A program made the position numbers and the translations under genes. Positions 46,801 to 59,600 of a stretch of DNA of 64,000 nt are shown one piece after another. Position 1 is the first letter of the stretch. Each line of letters opens with the position of its first letter. The notes below the pieces were generated by a model. It did no database searches and was not told the DNA's origin. It was given only the letters and a program-made list of their open reading frames with translations. The DNA lies in NCBI RefSeq assembly GCF_022458985.1, contig NC_061775.1, forward strand, positions 26,618,319 to 26,682,318, read 5' to 3'. The DNA is from Mugil cephalus. Taxonomy: Eukaryota; Chordata; Actinopteri; Mugiliformes; Mugilidae.

Positions 46801-49800
46801 ATAAAGTGACATGTGGACGCAGAGACCCGGACGGGACGGAGCAGAGGACAAATATTAGTCCTGGGATGAAAATATTTACTGGAGACGACCGAGCGGAGGC
46901 CGTTTCCTCGGCTTCCGCGGGTGGAAGCGGGAGAACAGAGGGCGGCTGTGTGGCGGCGGGACACAGTTTCGTTGTCCCCGTAATGTGAGCGGTTTATGTT
47001 TGGAAAACGGTCGCAGGAAACGAAACGGCTAATTCTGTCTGTTTAGGAAGTCGTGTAAACTGTCAGAGGAGAAGAGGCATCGGCTGAGCTGGGAGTTAAA
47101 AATACAGGCTCGCTTTGTTCAGGAAGACGAAGGTATCGCAGGAAAACACGAGCTGTGACGGGATGAGCCCGGATATGAAGGTGTTAGTGGAAAACCGCTG
47201 AAGCTTAACCGATCGGCCATAACATTATGACCACCGGATAATCTGGTGTCTGGACATTGCTTTCCTTTCAGTTCACGTTAGAAGCAGGAAAACTGGACAA
47301 ATGAGGATTCATCTCGTGGTGGTGAACAAACTCAGTTAGTTTTGCGTTGGACTGTGTAGCTGTAGACGCCCGTCCAACAAGGGACACATCAGAACCGGAC
47401 CACGGGGCGATGGACGAAGGTGGTCCGGTCTAAATTTTCCAAAATTCTGGCCCCAGGTGGCAGTGACGTCAATGCAAAGCCACTATTTAAGAGGAGGGGG
47501 GGGAGAAATGTTTATGCATGTGCATTGTCTCTGTATATTTTAGACCAATAAACTAAATGAGACTCCGTTAGTCCAAGTGCATTTCTGGGGAACACATGGC
47601 ACCAGGATGCCAGGAAAGCCCCCATCCCCTCCCTCCTCTTGGAGTTGCGGTGTGGTTGTACATGGTCTGCATCAGTGTTCATCAAAGTCACATCCACACA
47701 AATGCCAGGACCCAGATTTAACCAGAAGAAAACTTCACTGTGTGTTTAATTTTAACTACAGAGATGCCTCGATAGCGTTCAACTGTTTTAGAAAGTCAGT
47801 GAGTGTCTATGAAATGGATGGAGAGAATCTGCCACTTGGTAAATCTTAATAAACAATTAAAATGACGACAGCTTATATTGTGTTGACAAAAAATCTGAAT
47901 TTTTCCACCTTTATTCATTTCCGTTCCTTCTGGAAACTCCTCAACCTGATGTTTTTAACCCACGCGGAGCAAACGTGCTGAGAGAGAACGGATTTATTTA
48001 AAGCAGATGGATTTATTTACACCAAACCACTGACTGAAAACGTCCGCTCTGATCGTATCTTTTCTTCTGATTATCATATTAGTGCCCGTGCATTTTGAAA
48101 AATATACATTGAACTAGAACTGATGGAGACGTTCACAGTAATTTATTCACTTTGACTTCAATCTTTTATCATGATGTTCATACTTTAAGCTTTTTAAACA
48201 TGAGTTTTCCAGAGTCGGAGAATCTTCCTTCGTCAACTTCTGTCAGAAAACGTGTATTTTTGTCAGAATTCTCTTCAGCTGGACCCACAAACCTTTCACC
48301 CCCATGTTTGCTCTCCCTCTGCAGGTGGCTGAGGAAACAGTTTGAAGTCATGGACAGGAGCCACGAGGGCAGGTGGGCGACCTTTCCGCAAACACGCCGA
48401 CACCCAGTGGTTAGCTTTTCACAGCGACCCGCGTTGGACGCCCACTGCAGGTGGAACCAGAGCCAGATGTGGCTCAGAGGGGGGCACTTTACGCTCCTGC
48501 CCCGTCCCCGTCCCCCGTCCCCGTCCCCGTCCCCGTCCCCGTCCCCATCCCGCCGCCTCCACGCGCAGGACGTTTCTCACGTGTTTCTGCCTCATTAAGA
48601 AGCTTCTGTTTGGGTGGAAGCCGCTCCAGCACAAACAGCCTGCCACTGTCCGATAAGGAGCAGGAAGTGATGCGATGGGCTGGGAGAGGGCAACTTCCCG
48701 TCTCCTGTGAAAATAGTAACAGTAGCTAGACGGTGGGAGGTGGGAGGAGGCGGCCATTGACCCCAGAAGGTCTTCTCTCCTTCGATCTAGATTCTTTCTT
48801 TCCAGGCCGCCTTTCAAGCCTCCTTCCTCCTTCGTTGTGTTGTGACGGCTGCATGTGTTTTGTTAATCACCAAGTAATTAACCATGCGTAGAGGTAAAGA
48901 CATCAGCAGGAGGCAACAAATCTATAGCAAATCAAGTCCAAATACAGATGTTTTTGTCCATTTTTAGCACAAAAACGACTCAAAATTATTAATTTGAAGA
49001 ATTCACTTGAATAAATAAGTGCACAACTACAATATTTCTGTTTGATTTGTCTGATTGGGTTCTTTTTGTCAACTTTTAGGACTTCCACTGATATTTTGAG
49101 TCAATTTTATGCAAAAATGGTGCAAAAACTGCACTTGTATGTACAGATGTACTTTGTTGTTTGCATTTAAACTAACTAAGTGATGGTGGTGCAGCCTTAT
49201 TCAAAACCATGAACACACAGTACATTAGACGGCTGCTGTTCGAACCACCACACCACAGCTCTGCACATGAACTCCAGTTCAAATCTCCTCATCAGTGTCA
49301 AGTGTTGATGTTTAATTATTATTTTTAATGGATTGTCCACTCGTCTCGTTTCGTCCCCAGCATCACGGTGAAGGACGTGAAAACTCTGCTTCCTCAGGTC
49401 AATTACAGAGTCCCCAACATGCGCTTTCTCAAAGACAAGCTGCAGGTGAGAACTGTGTTTTTTTAATATTGTTTGATCTGAGTCCGGCCTTGTTCACGTC
49501 TGCTCTGTTTCCACAGGAGGTGGAGGCCAGGAGCGATCTGTCGTACCCCAACTTCGCTCAGCTCTACCGGACGCTGATGTTCGATGCCCAGAGGAGCGTG
49601 AGTGTCACACACACACTTATATGCATATATATTTATATATAAACACTCACAAAGAGGAGTATAAGTGAAATGGAGGAACAGTAACACAGTGAAGGAACTA
49701 GTACTTGTCCACATTTTGCATTAACCTCCTGAGTCCCTGCGTCCTCATATGTGGACACTAAGTTTTAGGTTTTATTGCAGCTTATTAGTGGACGCTTTAG

Positions 49801-52800
49801 TCTGCCATCTACTGGTAGTAGAGATGAAAACTTATTTATTTATGCTTATTTACGTTTCTAGTTTGATATAACGCACAAATTTTACAAATGTATCAATAAC
49901 AACAAGCTACAAGAACTCGTTTGAGGACATTTGGACTCAGTTCTGTCTTTGCACAGTTCAGGTGTTAAAATAAACAGTTTTATATTTTGTCACATATTTG
50001 GTGACTTTATTATTACATAAATAATGAAATAATCTCACATATGAGGACATTGTTTATTTTTTCCAAAACTACTAGTTCCTGTTCAAAGATGATGCGTAGT
50101 TTTTATACGTCTCAGGTCCTACTCATCTTAAATACGTTGGAGAAATTAAAAATGCACAGCAAATAAAAGCTCTGGTCTCAGGAGGTTAAATGCATCTCCA
50201 TATGCACGACCAATCAGCATGTGAGGTTTGATAAATAATCACAGACATCATTAAGCAGCCGTTGTTTAACAGTAAACATCGAGGCTGAATTAATTTTCAA
50301 TTTTCAAAAATGTTTAGCTGCAACATCAAAGTGCAGATGTCACAGTAATTGGGACTAAAATGTGAATGAACTTTGAAAAAATGTAGAAAATGTTTTTTGC
50401 TTTTGAATCTGCAAAAAAAAACCCAAAAAACAAGGCTTTTCAGAATAAAAACACAGTAGAAACAAAGATGGCAGCTTCGTAGGTCAGGAAACTGAGGGAA
50501 ACAAACTTTCCTGAGAACTGAACTTTCCGTCCAGTGTTTGAATGCACCGTACTTTCCACCCCTGCACCCGTGTACGACACCGCGCTCACTTTGTCCTGTA
50601 CTGTTTATGCTTCACCTGGCTCCCTCGCACCACCTGTCCGTCACCTGGCTCCTCCCCTTTTGTTCCTCAGATTATTGAGCAGCTGGAGCTCTCCTTCCCT
50701 CTGCGGTGAGTCCCTCCACCTTCACCTCCTCCTCCTCTTCCTCTTCTTTTTCCTCAGTGTTCGGCCCTCGCAGCCTCCACCTTCGTCCCTCCACCTGTTT
50801 CTCTTTCAAATACTTTAATAGATGTTAAAGCGTCCCCTCTCATTCACTAGTATCTCATTCAGCTGTCGCTCCTCTGACGTTTAACATCCCTAAAAATCGC
50901 TGTGTTCTCAGAAATGTCGACAGGCCAGAGCTTTGTCAGATCTCCCTCTACGACTTCCAGAAGTTTTTACAGATGGACCAGAAGGTACTGAGCAAATACA
51001 GCATCCGTCAGCACAACACGTACACACACACACACACACACATAAAAAAAAAAAGCTCTTGCACAAACAAAAATCTGCTTGGTTTTCACTTTTTCTGCGT
51101 CCGGTTCGTCTCAGGAGTCCTGGGCGTCGGATCTGAGCCGCGTCAGAGAGTTTCTCACGGGCTACATGAGGGGAGGGCTGCAGCCCGAGCCGATGCTGCA
51201 GCTGGACGAGGTGACTCACAACAAAGACGCAACAAAACAAAAACTGAAACCAGCTTTGAAGATACGCCATTTCATTTTTTTTTTCGTTTCTGTTCTTCTA
51301 GTTCCTGACCTTCCTGTTCTCCAAAGAGAACTCCGTGTGCGACCCTCGGCTTTCACCGGTCGTTGCGGACGACATGAAACGGCCGCTGTCTCAGTACTGG
51401 ATCTCCTCTTCACACAACACGTAAATATGTCCTGCTTGTGTGGCTTTTTAATGTTTTTGGAAGTGTCAGACTCACTAAAGCCGGCCTTAGATTGGCCCGG
51501 TGTGGCCATTTGGGTTTAATTACGTGACATTTGCAGAGAAAGAAAAATAACTGCATGCAATTAGATGGTCCTCCAACACCGCGCTCAGATGATGTGGATG
51601 GCTACGTCCGTATGTGCGTCACCACATAGAGCCCGTCCAAAGGATCTGATTGGCCCGGAAGATATTTAGCCTGATCAGCTCCTAGCAGACGGAGTCCAGA
51701 GCAACTTCCCACCACAGAAGATTTGTGGATGTGGAACTCGCTCTACAAGAGTTTTTAAAAAGAACAGAAAGGTTTTATTATGTCGGCAGGAAGTTAGCAA
51801 AACACGGAGGCTATGAAGTACTCTTTGACATTTAGCAAGGATGTTTTTCTCATATTGAATGATGGTAAAAATACAACTTTGACCAGTGAGGATTAGTGAC
51901 CCCTCTCAAAGTTAACATTTTACTGCCAGAAAGACAGAAACTCCACTTGAATGTTTAACCACGAGCTCCGTTGCTCTTCCAGCTACCTGACAGGTGACCA
52001 GTTTTCCAGTGAATCATCTCTAGAGGCCTACGCTCGCTGTCTGAGGATGGGCTGCCGCTGCGTCGAACGTAAGAGACACACACGATGTCCTGAAAATGGA
52101 CAGACTCACGGTGCTCTTGGAGGTTTTTCATCTCATTGGTGAACTAATCAGTTGTAGATAATGACACTTGGATTTTCAGTCCTGTGAAGCTCATGGTGAA
52201 TATAAAACAACTGAACTTGTTGGTGGCTTGTTTCTACAGGTGTGGTAGAATCTCACCTGTCCCTTTACAAACTGCTACTGTCTTTCAAAATAAAATAGTA
52301 TTAAACATTATTAGAACAACGTATTAACACAGTAAATTCACTGATCTGTGACGTGAATACCATTGATAATCTCTTTCCAATTTAATATTCATCTGGGAAA
52401 CCTGGGTCCTGACATTTATGTGGATGCTTCTAGTATAATAACCGTGGCAACAGCAAGGGTGTGTCCCTTCCTGGTGCCATGTGGTCCCCAAGTAAATAAA
52501 GGTGATAGGTGCTGTTCACTGCAGACGCTCAAACCCTTCTCTTCCCCCTGATGGTTTTTCCTGGTTTGAATCAATCAAATCTGAGCACAAAATGTTCCCT
52601 TGGTGCCTAATAATTGAGATAGTCAGTGGTATTCACTTAACCGGTCATAATGTTATGGCTAATTTGGTATAAATATGAAACTGACCCATTATTATTATAT
52701 TTATCCATCCTGGTTTGTGTATGTTTTGGTCATTGAATTTCAAGTTCAGAAAAAGATAATAAAAAAATGAAAATGAGCAGTTATTTGATTTACTTTTTAA

Positions 52801-53613
52801 GGAATTCTAGTCATATATTTGATTTTTTTATAGTTCTAAAAACAAAAAAAAATAAAATAGAAGACAGAAACAAAAAACGCGCCCGTTTTTTTCATATTGT
52901 GCGACCGGAAGTTGCCGTTTTCAAAGTAAGAGCACGTATGAGGACGGCGCTGTGTAACAAGCTGATGGACATGAATCAGTACAGTGTTTTTTTTAAACAA
53001 TAAAAATTTTTTGGAGGAAGACGACGTGACTGCAGAAAAAACTAAGCTGCGTATTTCAGGTAAAAACTAAAAATAACTTCATATAATCAGGGAATAGTTA
53101 GCTACTAGCTACGAGCTAACATTACTATGCGTGCAGACATTTCTATAGATAACAAGAGTTGTTTTGCCATCAGAGTGAGTTTCCAAAAAGACATTTTAGC
53201 CTGGGCTAGCTAGGGAGATCACAGGTAGAAGTCATATATTTAGGCATTCTGGCCATAAACACGGTACCGTCCTCATACGTGCTCTTACTTTGAAAACGGC
53301 AACTTCCGGTTGCACAATATGAAAAAATGGCGCTTTTTTGTTTCTGCCTTCTAACAATTTTAGTTTTATATTTAGAAACACAATGAAAATTGACCGTTTT
53401 TTCATTTTTTTTTTATCCATTCTCGACCCTGATAAAGAAAAATTCTTTGAATTTTAATTTTTGAATTTTAAAATGAAAATCAAATAACTTTTTTTTTTTT
53501 TTTATATATCGTTGTCTGAACGAAAAATTCAATGACAAAAACATCCATCCCGTCCACTCCAGATGACTATTTTCTGTCCTGTATCAGTCATATGATGAAT
53601 AGTAAAACTGACT

Positions 53614-53676
<63 letters not shown>

Positions 53677-56600
53677 GCCTTGGGATCTCAGTGGACTGCT
53701 GGGACGGACCTGACGACCTGCCCATCATCTACCACGGCCACACCTTGACCTCCAAGATCAAATTCCTGGACGTGCTGCACACCATCAAAGAACACGCCTT
53801 CGTCACATCCGAGTGAGTAGACGGAGGAGGACGCTCACCCCACGACCAGGCAAACCACCACCACCTTCCAGGTTCCCAGGTAACCTCTGCCGTATGTGTG
53901 CAGGTATCCCGTGATCCTGTCCATCGAGGACCACTGCAGCGTGGTCCAGCAGAGGAACATGGCCACGCACTTTAAGAAGGTGTTTGGAGATCTGCTGCTC
54001 ACCAAACCGGTGGACAACAACGCGGAGGAGCTGCCTTCGCCCTACCAGCTCCGCAGGAAGATCCTCATCAAGGTAGACAAGACGGGCCGCTCGAAAATGT
54101 TTCTGCTTCGTGAGACAAATGACGCACGTGAATGTTTGACCGTGTGATCGTGTCACAGCACAAGAAGCTGGTGGAGGGGACGGTTTATGAGGAGGTGTCG
54201 TCAGCCAGCTACTCTGAAAACGACATCAGCAACTCCCTGAAGAACGGCATCCTTTACCTCGAAGACCCCATCGACCACGTGAGCGATCAAACCACTTTAT
54301 TATTACTAAATATCACTGAGTTATAGAAAGATTAATGTCCCTCTGTGATTTACAGACATGGACGCCTCACTATTTTGTCCTGACCAGTAATAAGATTTAC
54401 TACTCAGAGGAGACATCTCACTACCAGACAGCTGACGAAGAGGAGGACGAAGAAGCCAAAGAGGTAGTGGAGTATTGTTCGTTAGGCATTTTACGAAATG
54501 ACTAGATTTATATCAGGTTTCAACCAAACCTAATGTTCTGTAGTTGTGTATTTTAGGTCCACCATTTACAAAACTACGTCCCAGTAGAATCAAACCTCCT
54601 GAGACCCAAACATCCATTGTAATTTCTCCAAGATAAGATTAAGATCTTTAGGTATTTGAGATTAGTAGGACCTAAAAAGTATAAAAAAATAAGCATCGTC
54701 TTTGAACTGGAAGTAGTTTTTGAAAGAAATTATCCAGACACAGTAGTTATTTCACTGTATATTACAATTTAAGTCACTAGTGTGTAACCAAAATAAAACT
54801 GGAAACAATGAAATCCCAACGTCTTCAAACGGGTATTTGATAAGATAAGATAAGATAAGATAAGATAAGATAAGATAAGATAAGATTGATAAGATAAGAT
54901 AAGATAAGATAAGATAAGATAAGATAAGATTGATAAGATAAGATAAGATAAGATAAGATAAGATAAGATAAGATAAGAAATTCTCATTGTTGAGCAGCAG
55001 AGACACTGAGCATCACCGATATATGAGTGGACATATGAGTGGAAATATGGGAAATGAGTATGGTTATGTATATAACTATAGTATATGTTAATAGAACTTT
55101 TAACTGTGAATACGCCACTTGTTTTCATTCAGTGTAAATTGAGCCAAATTTGATCCACAGAGGAAACTAAAACATGCAGCTACCAAATATTCTTGGCAGC
55201 TCATATATGACCCATGACGCCACAGATGTTACTAAAATGGTGAATAATTCTTTTGTTGTGTTAAAATAATGTTTCTTGAAGATATCATGGAGCATTGTCT
55301 CCATAAAAGCGAGAAAAATGTCCTTTTTACACATTTTAACTTGGAAACTGGTCAAATTTGACCATAACACAATATAAGGGTTAAAAGAAGAGAAACATTT
55401 AACTTTGACATAAAGATTTATTGAACCAGTCGACTCTAGGAGAAGACAAAGAAACTAGAAAAAGCCAGTGTGGAAGATTAAACGATTGATTGACATCTGT
55501 GGTGTTTGTTGAACACGAATGTCTGACCTCCCTGTGACCCGTCAGGAGTGCAACAACAACGAGCAGCACTGTGCCGAGCGCTGGTTCCACGGGAAGCTGG
55601 GCGGCGGACGCGACGGTCGCCAGGTGGCCGAGAAGCTCCTGCAGGACTACTGCGAGGGCGGAGCCAAAGACGGCACCTTCCTGGTCCGGGAGAGCGAGAC
55701 GTTCGTCGGAGACTACACCCTCTCCTTCTGGTCAGTGGGATTTGACGATATAATCTCAGATCAGGGGGTTTTCAGGGCTCCAGACCTGGATGATCTGATC
55801 AGAAGTGGCCACATTGAAATACTTGTATTCACACCTGGTATTAAAACTTCTCCATATCAGTTCTCAGGGTTAAAGATAAACATCATTTGCTGCTATCTCT
55901 CATGGATTTGTACACACCGCTGATTAGTTACTTGTTAAGTTGTTATTTATTGATCTTCATCTTGACGTTTGTTATTTTATAGACCTGCATAAAGATTATG
56001 TAGATTATCGCGATACCCGAGTCGCGACATGATACATTATTGCGATATATTTTTTTATTGAATATTTTCAGCTGATATCTTCAGTGTAATTATTGCAAAT
56101 TCATCGCACAGGCCAGATTGGACCCTCTGGCGGCCCAGTTTTTGGCCCCTGGGCCGTATGTTTGACACCTCTGTTCTACATACAATAGTTCACTGACAAA
56201 TTTTAAATGCATCTTAAAATACAAGTTGTATATATGTGCATCAGATGATGGCGATAATTCACTGGACGAATTGAGTCAAAAAACAATATTAATCTAAATG
56301 ATTTGTTTACAGTTTATTGCACTTGTAGAGAAAAGGTGATGGTGGGGGAGGAGTTGTTCATGATCAGAGATTCAAAATCGATATTGTATCAGAAGAAAAA
56401 GTATCGCGATATTCTGCCACATCGATATTTTTTCCCACCCCTGGTAGTAAGTGGAATTAAAGACACTGGTAATGGAGGAAATACAGTTAAATTCACACAG
56501 CATGTGGTGATAAGTTAACACAATCACACACTTCTTCAGTCTTTTTATTAAAGAAAGAGGCAAAAAAACTCCTAAGCAAGGTCTTTAATGTGACCCAGGA

Positions 56601-59600
56601 CTCGTTATGTGCTCACACACCAAAGAAATGAGGTCTAATACGTCCCAGACCACCTCAGTGTCAAGTGCATCCAGTTGGCCACTTGTGATCAGATCATCCT
56701 GGTAATGACTTCAGTAGTAAAGACTTCACGAGCTTCTTTACAAACATAATTGTCGAAACTAGAGAAAAATATCAAGGTATCCAAAGATGTAAGTACATTA
56801 GAAACATCTGTAGGACGTGATTTATATTTACATACAGCATCTGAACCCTGCACCGAGTCTTCATCCCATCCACACCCACACCTTCCTAACTCACCCTCCC
56901 TTCCTCCCCCCGAAGGCGCTCTGGTCGAGTCCAGCACTGCAGGATCCATTCACGTCAGGAGTCCGGCGCCACGCGCTTCTACCTGACCGACAACCTGGTG
57001 TTCGACAGCCTGTACCGCCTCATCTGCCACTACAGGGACACGCCGCTGCGCTGCAACGAGTTCGAGATGAGGCTGGGCAGCCCCGTACCGCAGCCCAACG
57101 CACACGAGAGCAGAGAGTGGGTGGACGACTTCCCTCAATCACGATAGATTCTCAATTCATCATCTTTTTTTTAATAATTCAGACTTTTGAAATAAAATAC
57201 AAATGGTTTGTTCTTTGTCATTTGTGAAGAACCAATAGTATTGTAGCCTCACTATAGGATAAATAAAGGGATTATTTTATCTATCATAATTTAGATACAT
57301 GCTGTAAAGAGGAAAATATTTAAATTAATCTGAATTCTAGTAAAGCAGGATTATGAAGGAGCTTCGTCTGTGAAGGTTTTCAGTCGTCACTGTGAAGCTT
57401 TATCTAAAAACGAAGCTAAAACAAAAGTAATTAGACCTGCAGGTGAGTTTATGATTGTTAACAGACCCTGGTCATGTAAGTTTCTGTTGGGTAGCACCAG
57501 GCGACCACCTCCAGGTCTGAGCGATGAAGCCGAAGTGCACAAAACTGCAGTTCATCAAGTGGTCACTTCAGGCTCCAAAGGGGAACAAATCATGTTAAAA
57601 AGCCCAACTTTACAGCATCATTAAACATGTTTACATCCTGGTTCAAAAAACGAGTTTGGTCTCAATGGTTTATTTCACTATTCATGACATGTTTACGGTG
57701 TAGAGTGGTTCCGGTTCTGATTGTGGTTCTGGTTCTGGTTCTCCAGGTGGTACCACTCCAGTCTGTCTCGGGTCCAGGCCGAACACATGCTGATGCGTGT
57801 TCCCAGAGACGGCGCGTTCCTGGTGCGGAAACGGAGCGAACACAGCTCCTACGCCATCTCCTTCAGGTACCAGCGTCAGATAAGACAAGATAACGCTCAC
57901 ACCGAGGCGGCGCTGGGCTGGACGTGTCGCGTACATTCATCAAAGTGTTTGAAACATTCCTGGGAGAGTTTGCACATCCAGACTGATCCAATCTTTATTT
58001 CTGATCCCCCATGAGTCATATATTGGGATCATATTAAAACACACTTAGAAAACAACAAGTATGGCGCAGATAAAATTAACAAATTCATTTAAATTGGCAA
58101 ATAACATTTTCATACAAAAACAAACCAACAATCGTCCTAAATGAGAAAAAACTTGAGTAAGAGATGAAGTTATAACTGACTAAATTCTAAAAAAGTCAAG
58201 CAGAGATAAAAAACAAAGCAAAAGAAAAACAAAATCATAATTATGACATTAATTACATATAAAAACACACAACTAATAAGAGGATAATTAGACACAATCT
58301 AAAAACAAAGGTATTTGAGTTTAAGTTGAAGGTTTGTGGAAGCTGCTTCATTCAGACCCGTTTATCCTCATAATTAATTAACTAATTAGCAAGTGCTCGT
58401 TTGAGGATGTTGGGATTTCATTGTTTGTAATTCTTAAAGTCTTTGCTCGACAATGTTCTGTATTAAAATAAACAGTTTTATATTGTGTTCCACATTTACT
58501 GTAACATACAGTGAAATAATCCTTGTGTCCACATATGAGGACGTATATATTTTTATACATCTTAAAACCTAAACTTTGATACATTTTATTGTAAATTTTA
58601 CTTCTACCTCTTATTTTATTTTATTCTTACGTCTATGTTTTGTTCATATATGTTTTTTTCTAATATTCTTGGACTAAGTAATTTCCCTGTGATGATCAAT
58701 AAACTGATTTTGGATCTTGGATCTCGGATCTTGACAAGTGCTCTCTTTGTTTCTCTTTGTTTCCTCATTTAGGGCGGAGGGGAAGATCAAACACTGCCGC
58801 ATCCAGCAGGAGGGACGTCTCTTCATGCTCGGCAGCTCGGCCGAGTTTGAGAGTTTGGTGGATCTGGTGAGCTACTACGAGAAGCATCCTCTGTACCGCA
58901 AGATGAGGCTCCGCTACCCCATCAACGAGGACACTCTGGACCGCATGGGCACCACGGTCAGTCTGGGACGTTTTATCAGTTCGGTGGTTTTTAATTCCTC
59001 GTTTCCTCTGTTTAAATCCTGATAACTCATCATGAAGAGTTCCAGCTAATAAAGAGACTCTGGTACGGTTCAGTGTGGGTTTAGATTAGAAAATATGGGA
59101 TTTATTTAGGATTTGTGCTGTTTTTATGGTCATTTCAGTTTGGTTTTGGACTCAGAAAATAAAACAAATATAATTTTTTTTTGTTTTCAATTTAAAAAGC
59201 AACAACAAAAGATGCCAAACTAGTAAATTTACCTTTTTTGTCTTTTATTATTAAGAGAAAACAGTAGATTCATATAATGGTTTGTAGACAAAGAAGACGA
59301 CGACGATGACATTCAGGTGTAATTTTAGACTAAATTTATCCACTAATCTGGAAAAGCATCAAGTTTTTTCTGCTGGAAACATCTGAAAATGTTGCACTGA
59401 ACTGTGAACCTGCCTTGGAGGCGACTGACAACTTTCTAGATGAAGATCACTTCCTGTTTCACAGTTTTATTAGTTTTTGACTTGTTGCACATTTATTTAT
59501 TTTTTTTAGTAGAAAGAAAATTAAATCTAATATTAACTTTGTTTTGTTTAACGTAGTTTTATCTGTATTTTGTTTCTGGTTTTAAAAGCAAACTTAAAAT

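Larger units (their letters stand above)
45455..48324 (+). other. plcg1 intron 3
   Basis: Holds dispersed repeat copy B (46165-46455), a GC-richer patch without coding signal (about 46800-46990) and broken Tc1-like sequence (47208-47715). Otherwise nothing recognisable. Confidence 0.6.
32820..51210 (+). other. plcg1: plcg1 N-terminal PH and EF-hand exons (1-9)
   Basis: Exons 1-3 encode a Gly/Ala-rich N-terminus and the PH domain ([48 protein letters not shown]). Exons 4-9 encode the EF-hand array ([65 protein letters not shown]). A second in-frame ATG lies at codon 33. Intron 1 (33091-44029) is the longest in the window. Confidence 0.9.
52069..53691 (+). other. plcg1 intron 11, two mobile elements and a CTTT repeat
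   Basis: Almost fully accounted for: Tc1-like 3' fragment (52400-52675), a long-TIR element (52721-53544) and (TTCT)n (53612-53675) directly before the exon 12 acceptor. Confidence 0.65.
51302..54278 (+). other. plcg1: plcg1 catalytic X-box exons (10-14)
   Basis: Both catalytic histidine motifs are present: [14 protein letters not shown] across the exon 10/11 junction and [14 protein letters not shown] in exon 12. Downstream come [20 protein letters not shown] and [31 protein letters not shown] precedes the box. No catalytic residue appears lost. Confidence 0.92.
54464..55545 (+). other. plcg1 intron 15
   Basis: Contains an inverted MITE fragment (54592-54750) and a GATAA array with LINE-like sequence (54838-55090). 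The remaining part is unremarkable. Confidence 0.6.
54356..58956 (+). other. plcg1: plcg1 split-PH (first half) and tandem SH2 exons (15-19)
   Basis: Exon 15 ends the first half of the split PH domain ([17 protein letters not shown]) and an acidic linker. Exons 16-17 encode the N-terminal SH2 ([52 protein letters not shown]). Exons 18-19 encode the C-terminal SH2 ([40 protein letters not shown]). Both phosphotyrosine-binding arginines of the FLVR motifs are intact. Confidence 0.92.

Noticed and set aside
52863..53350. Inverted arms as an assembly artefact
   Set aside because: The arms differ by several substitutions and the outer ends also match, which fits an old transposon and not a chimeric join.
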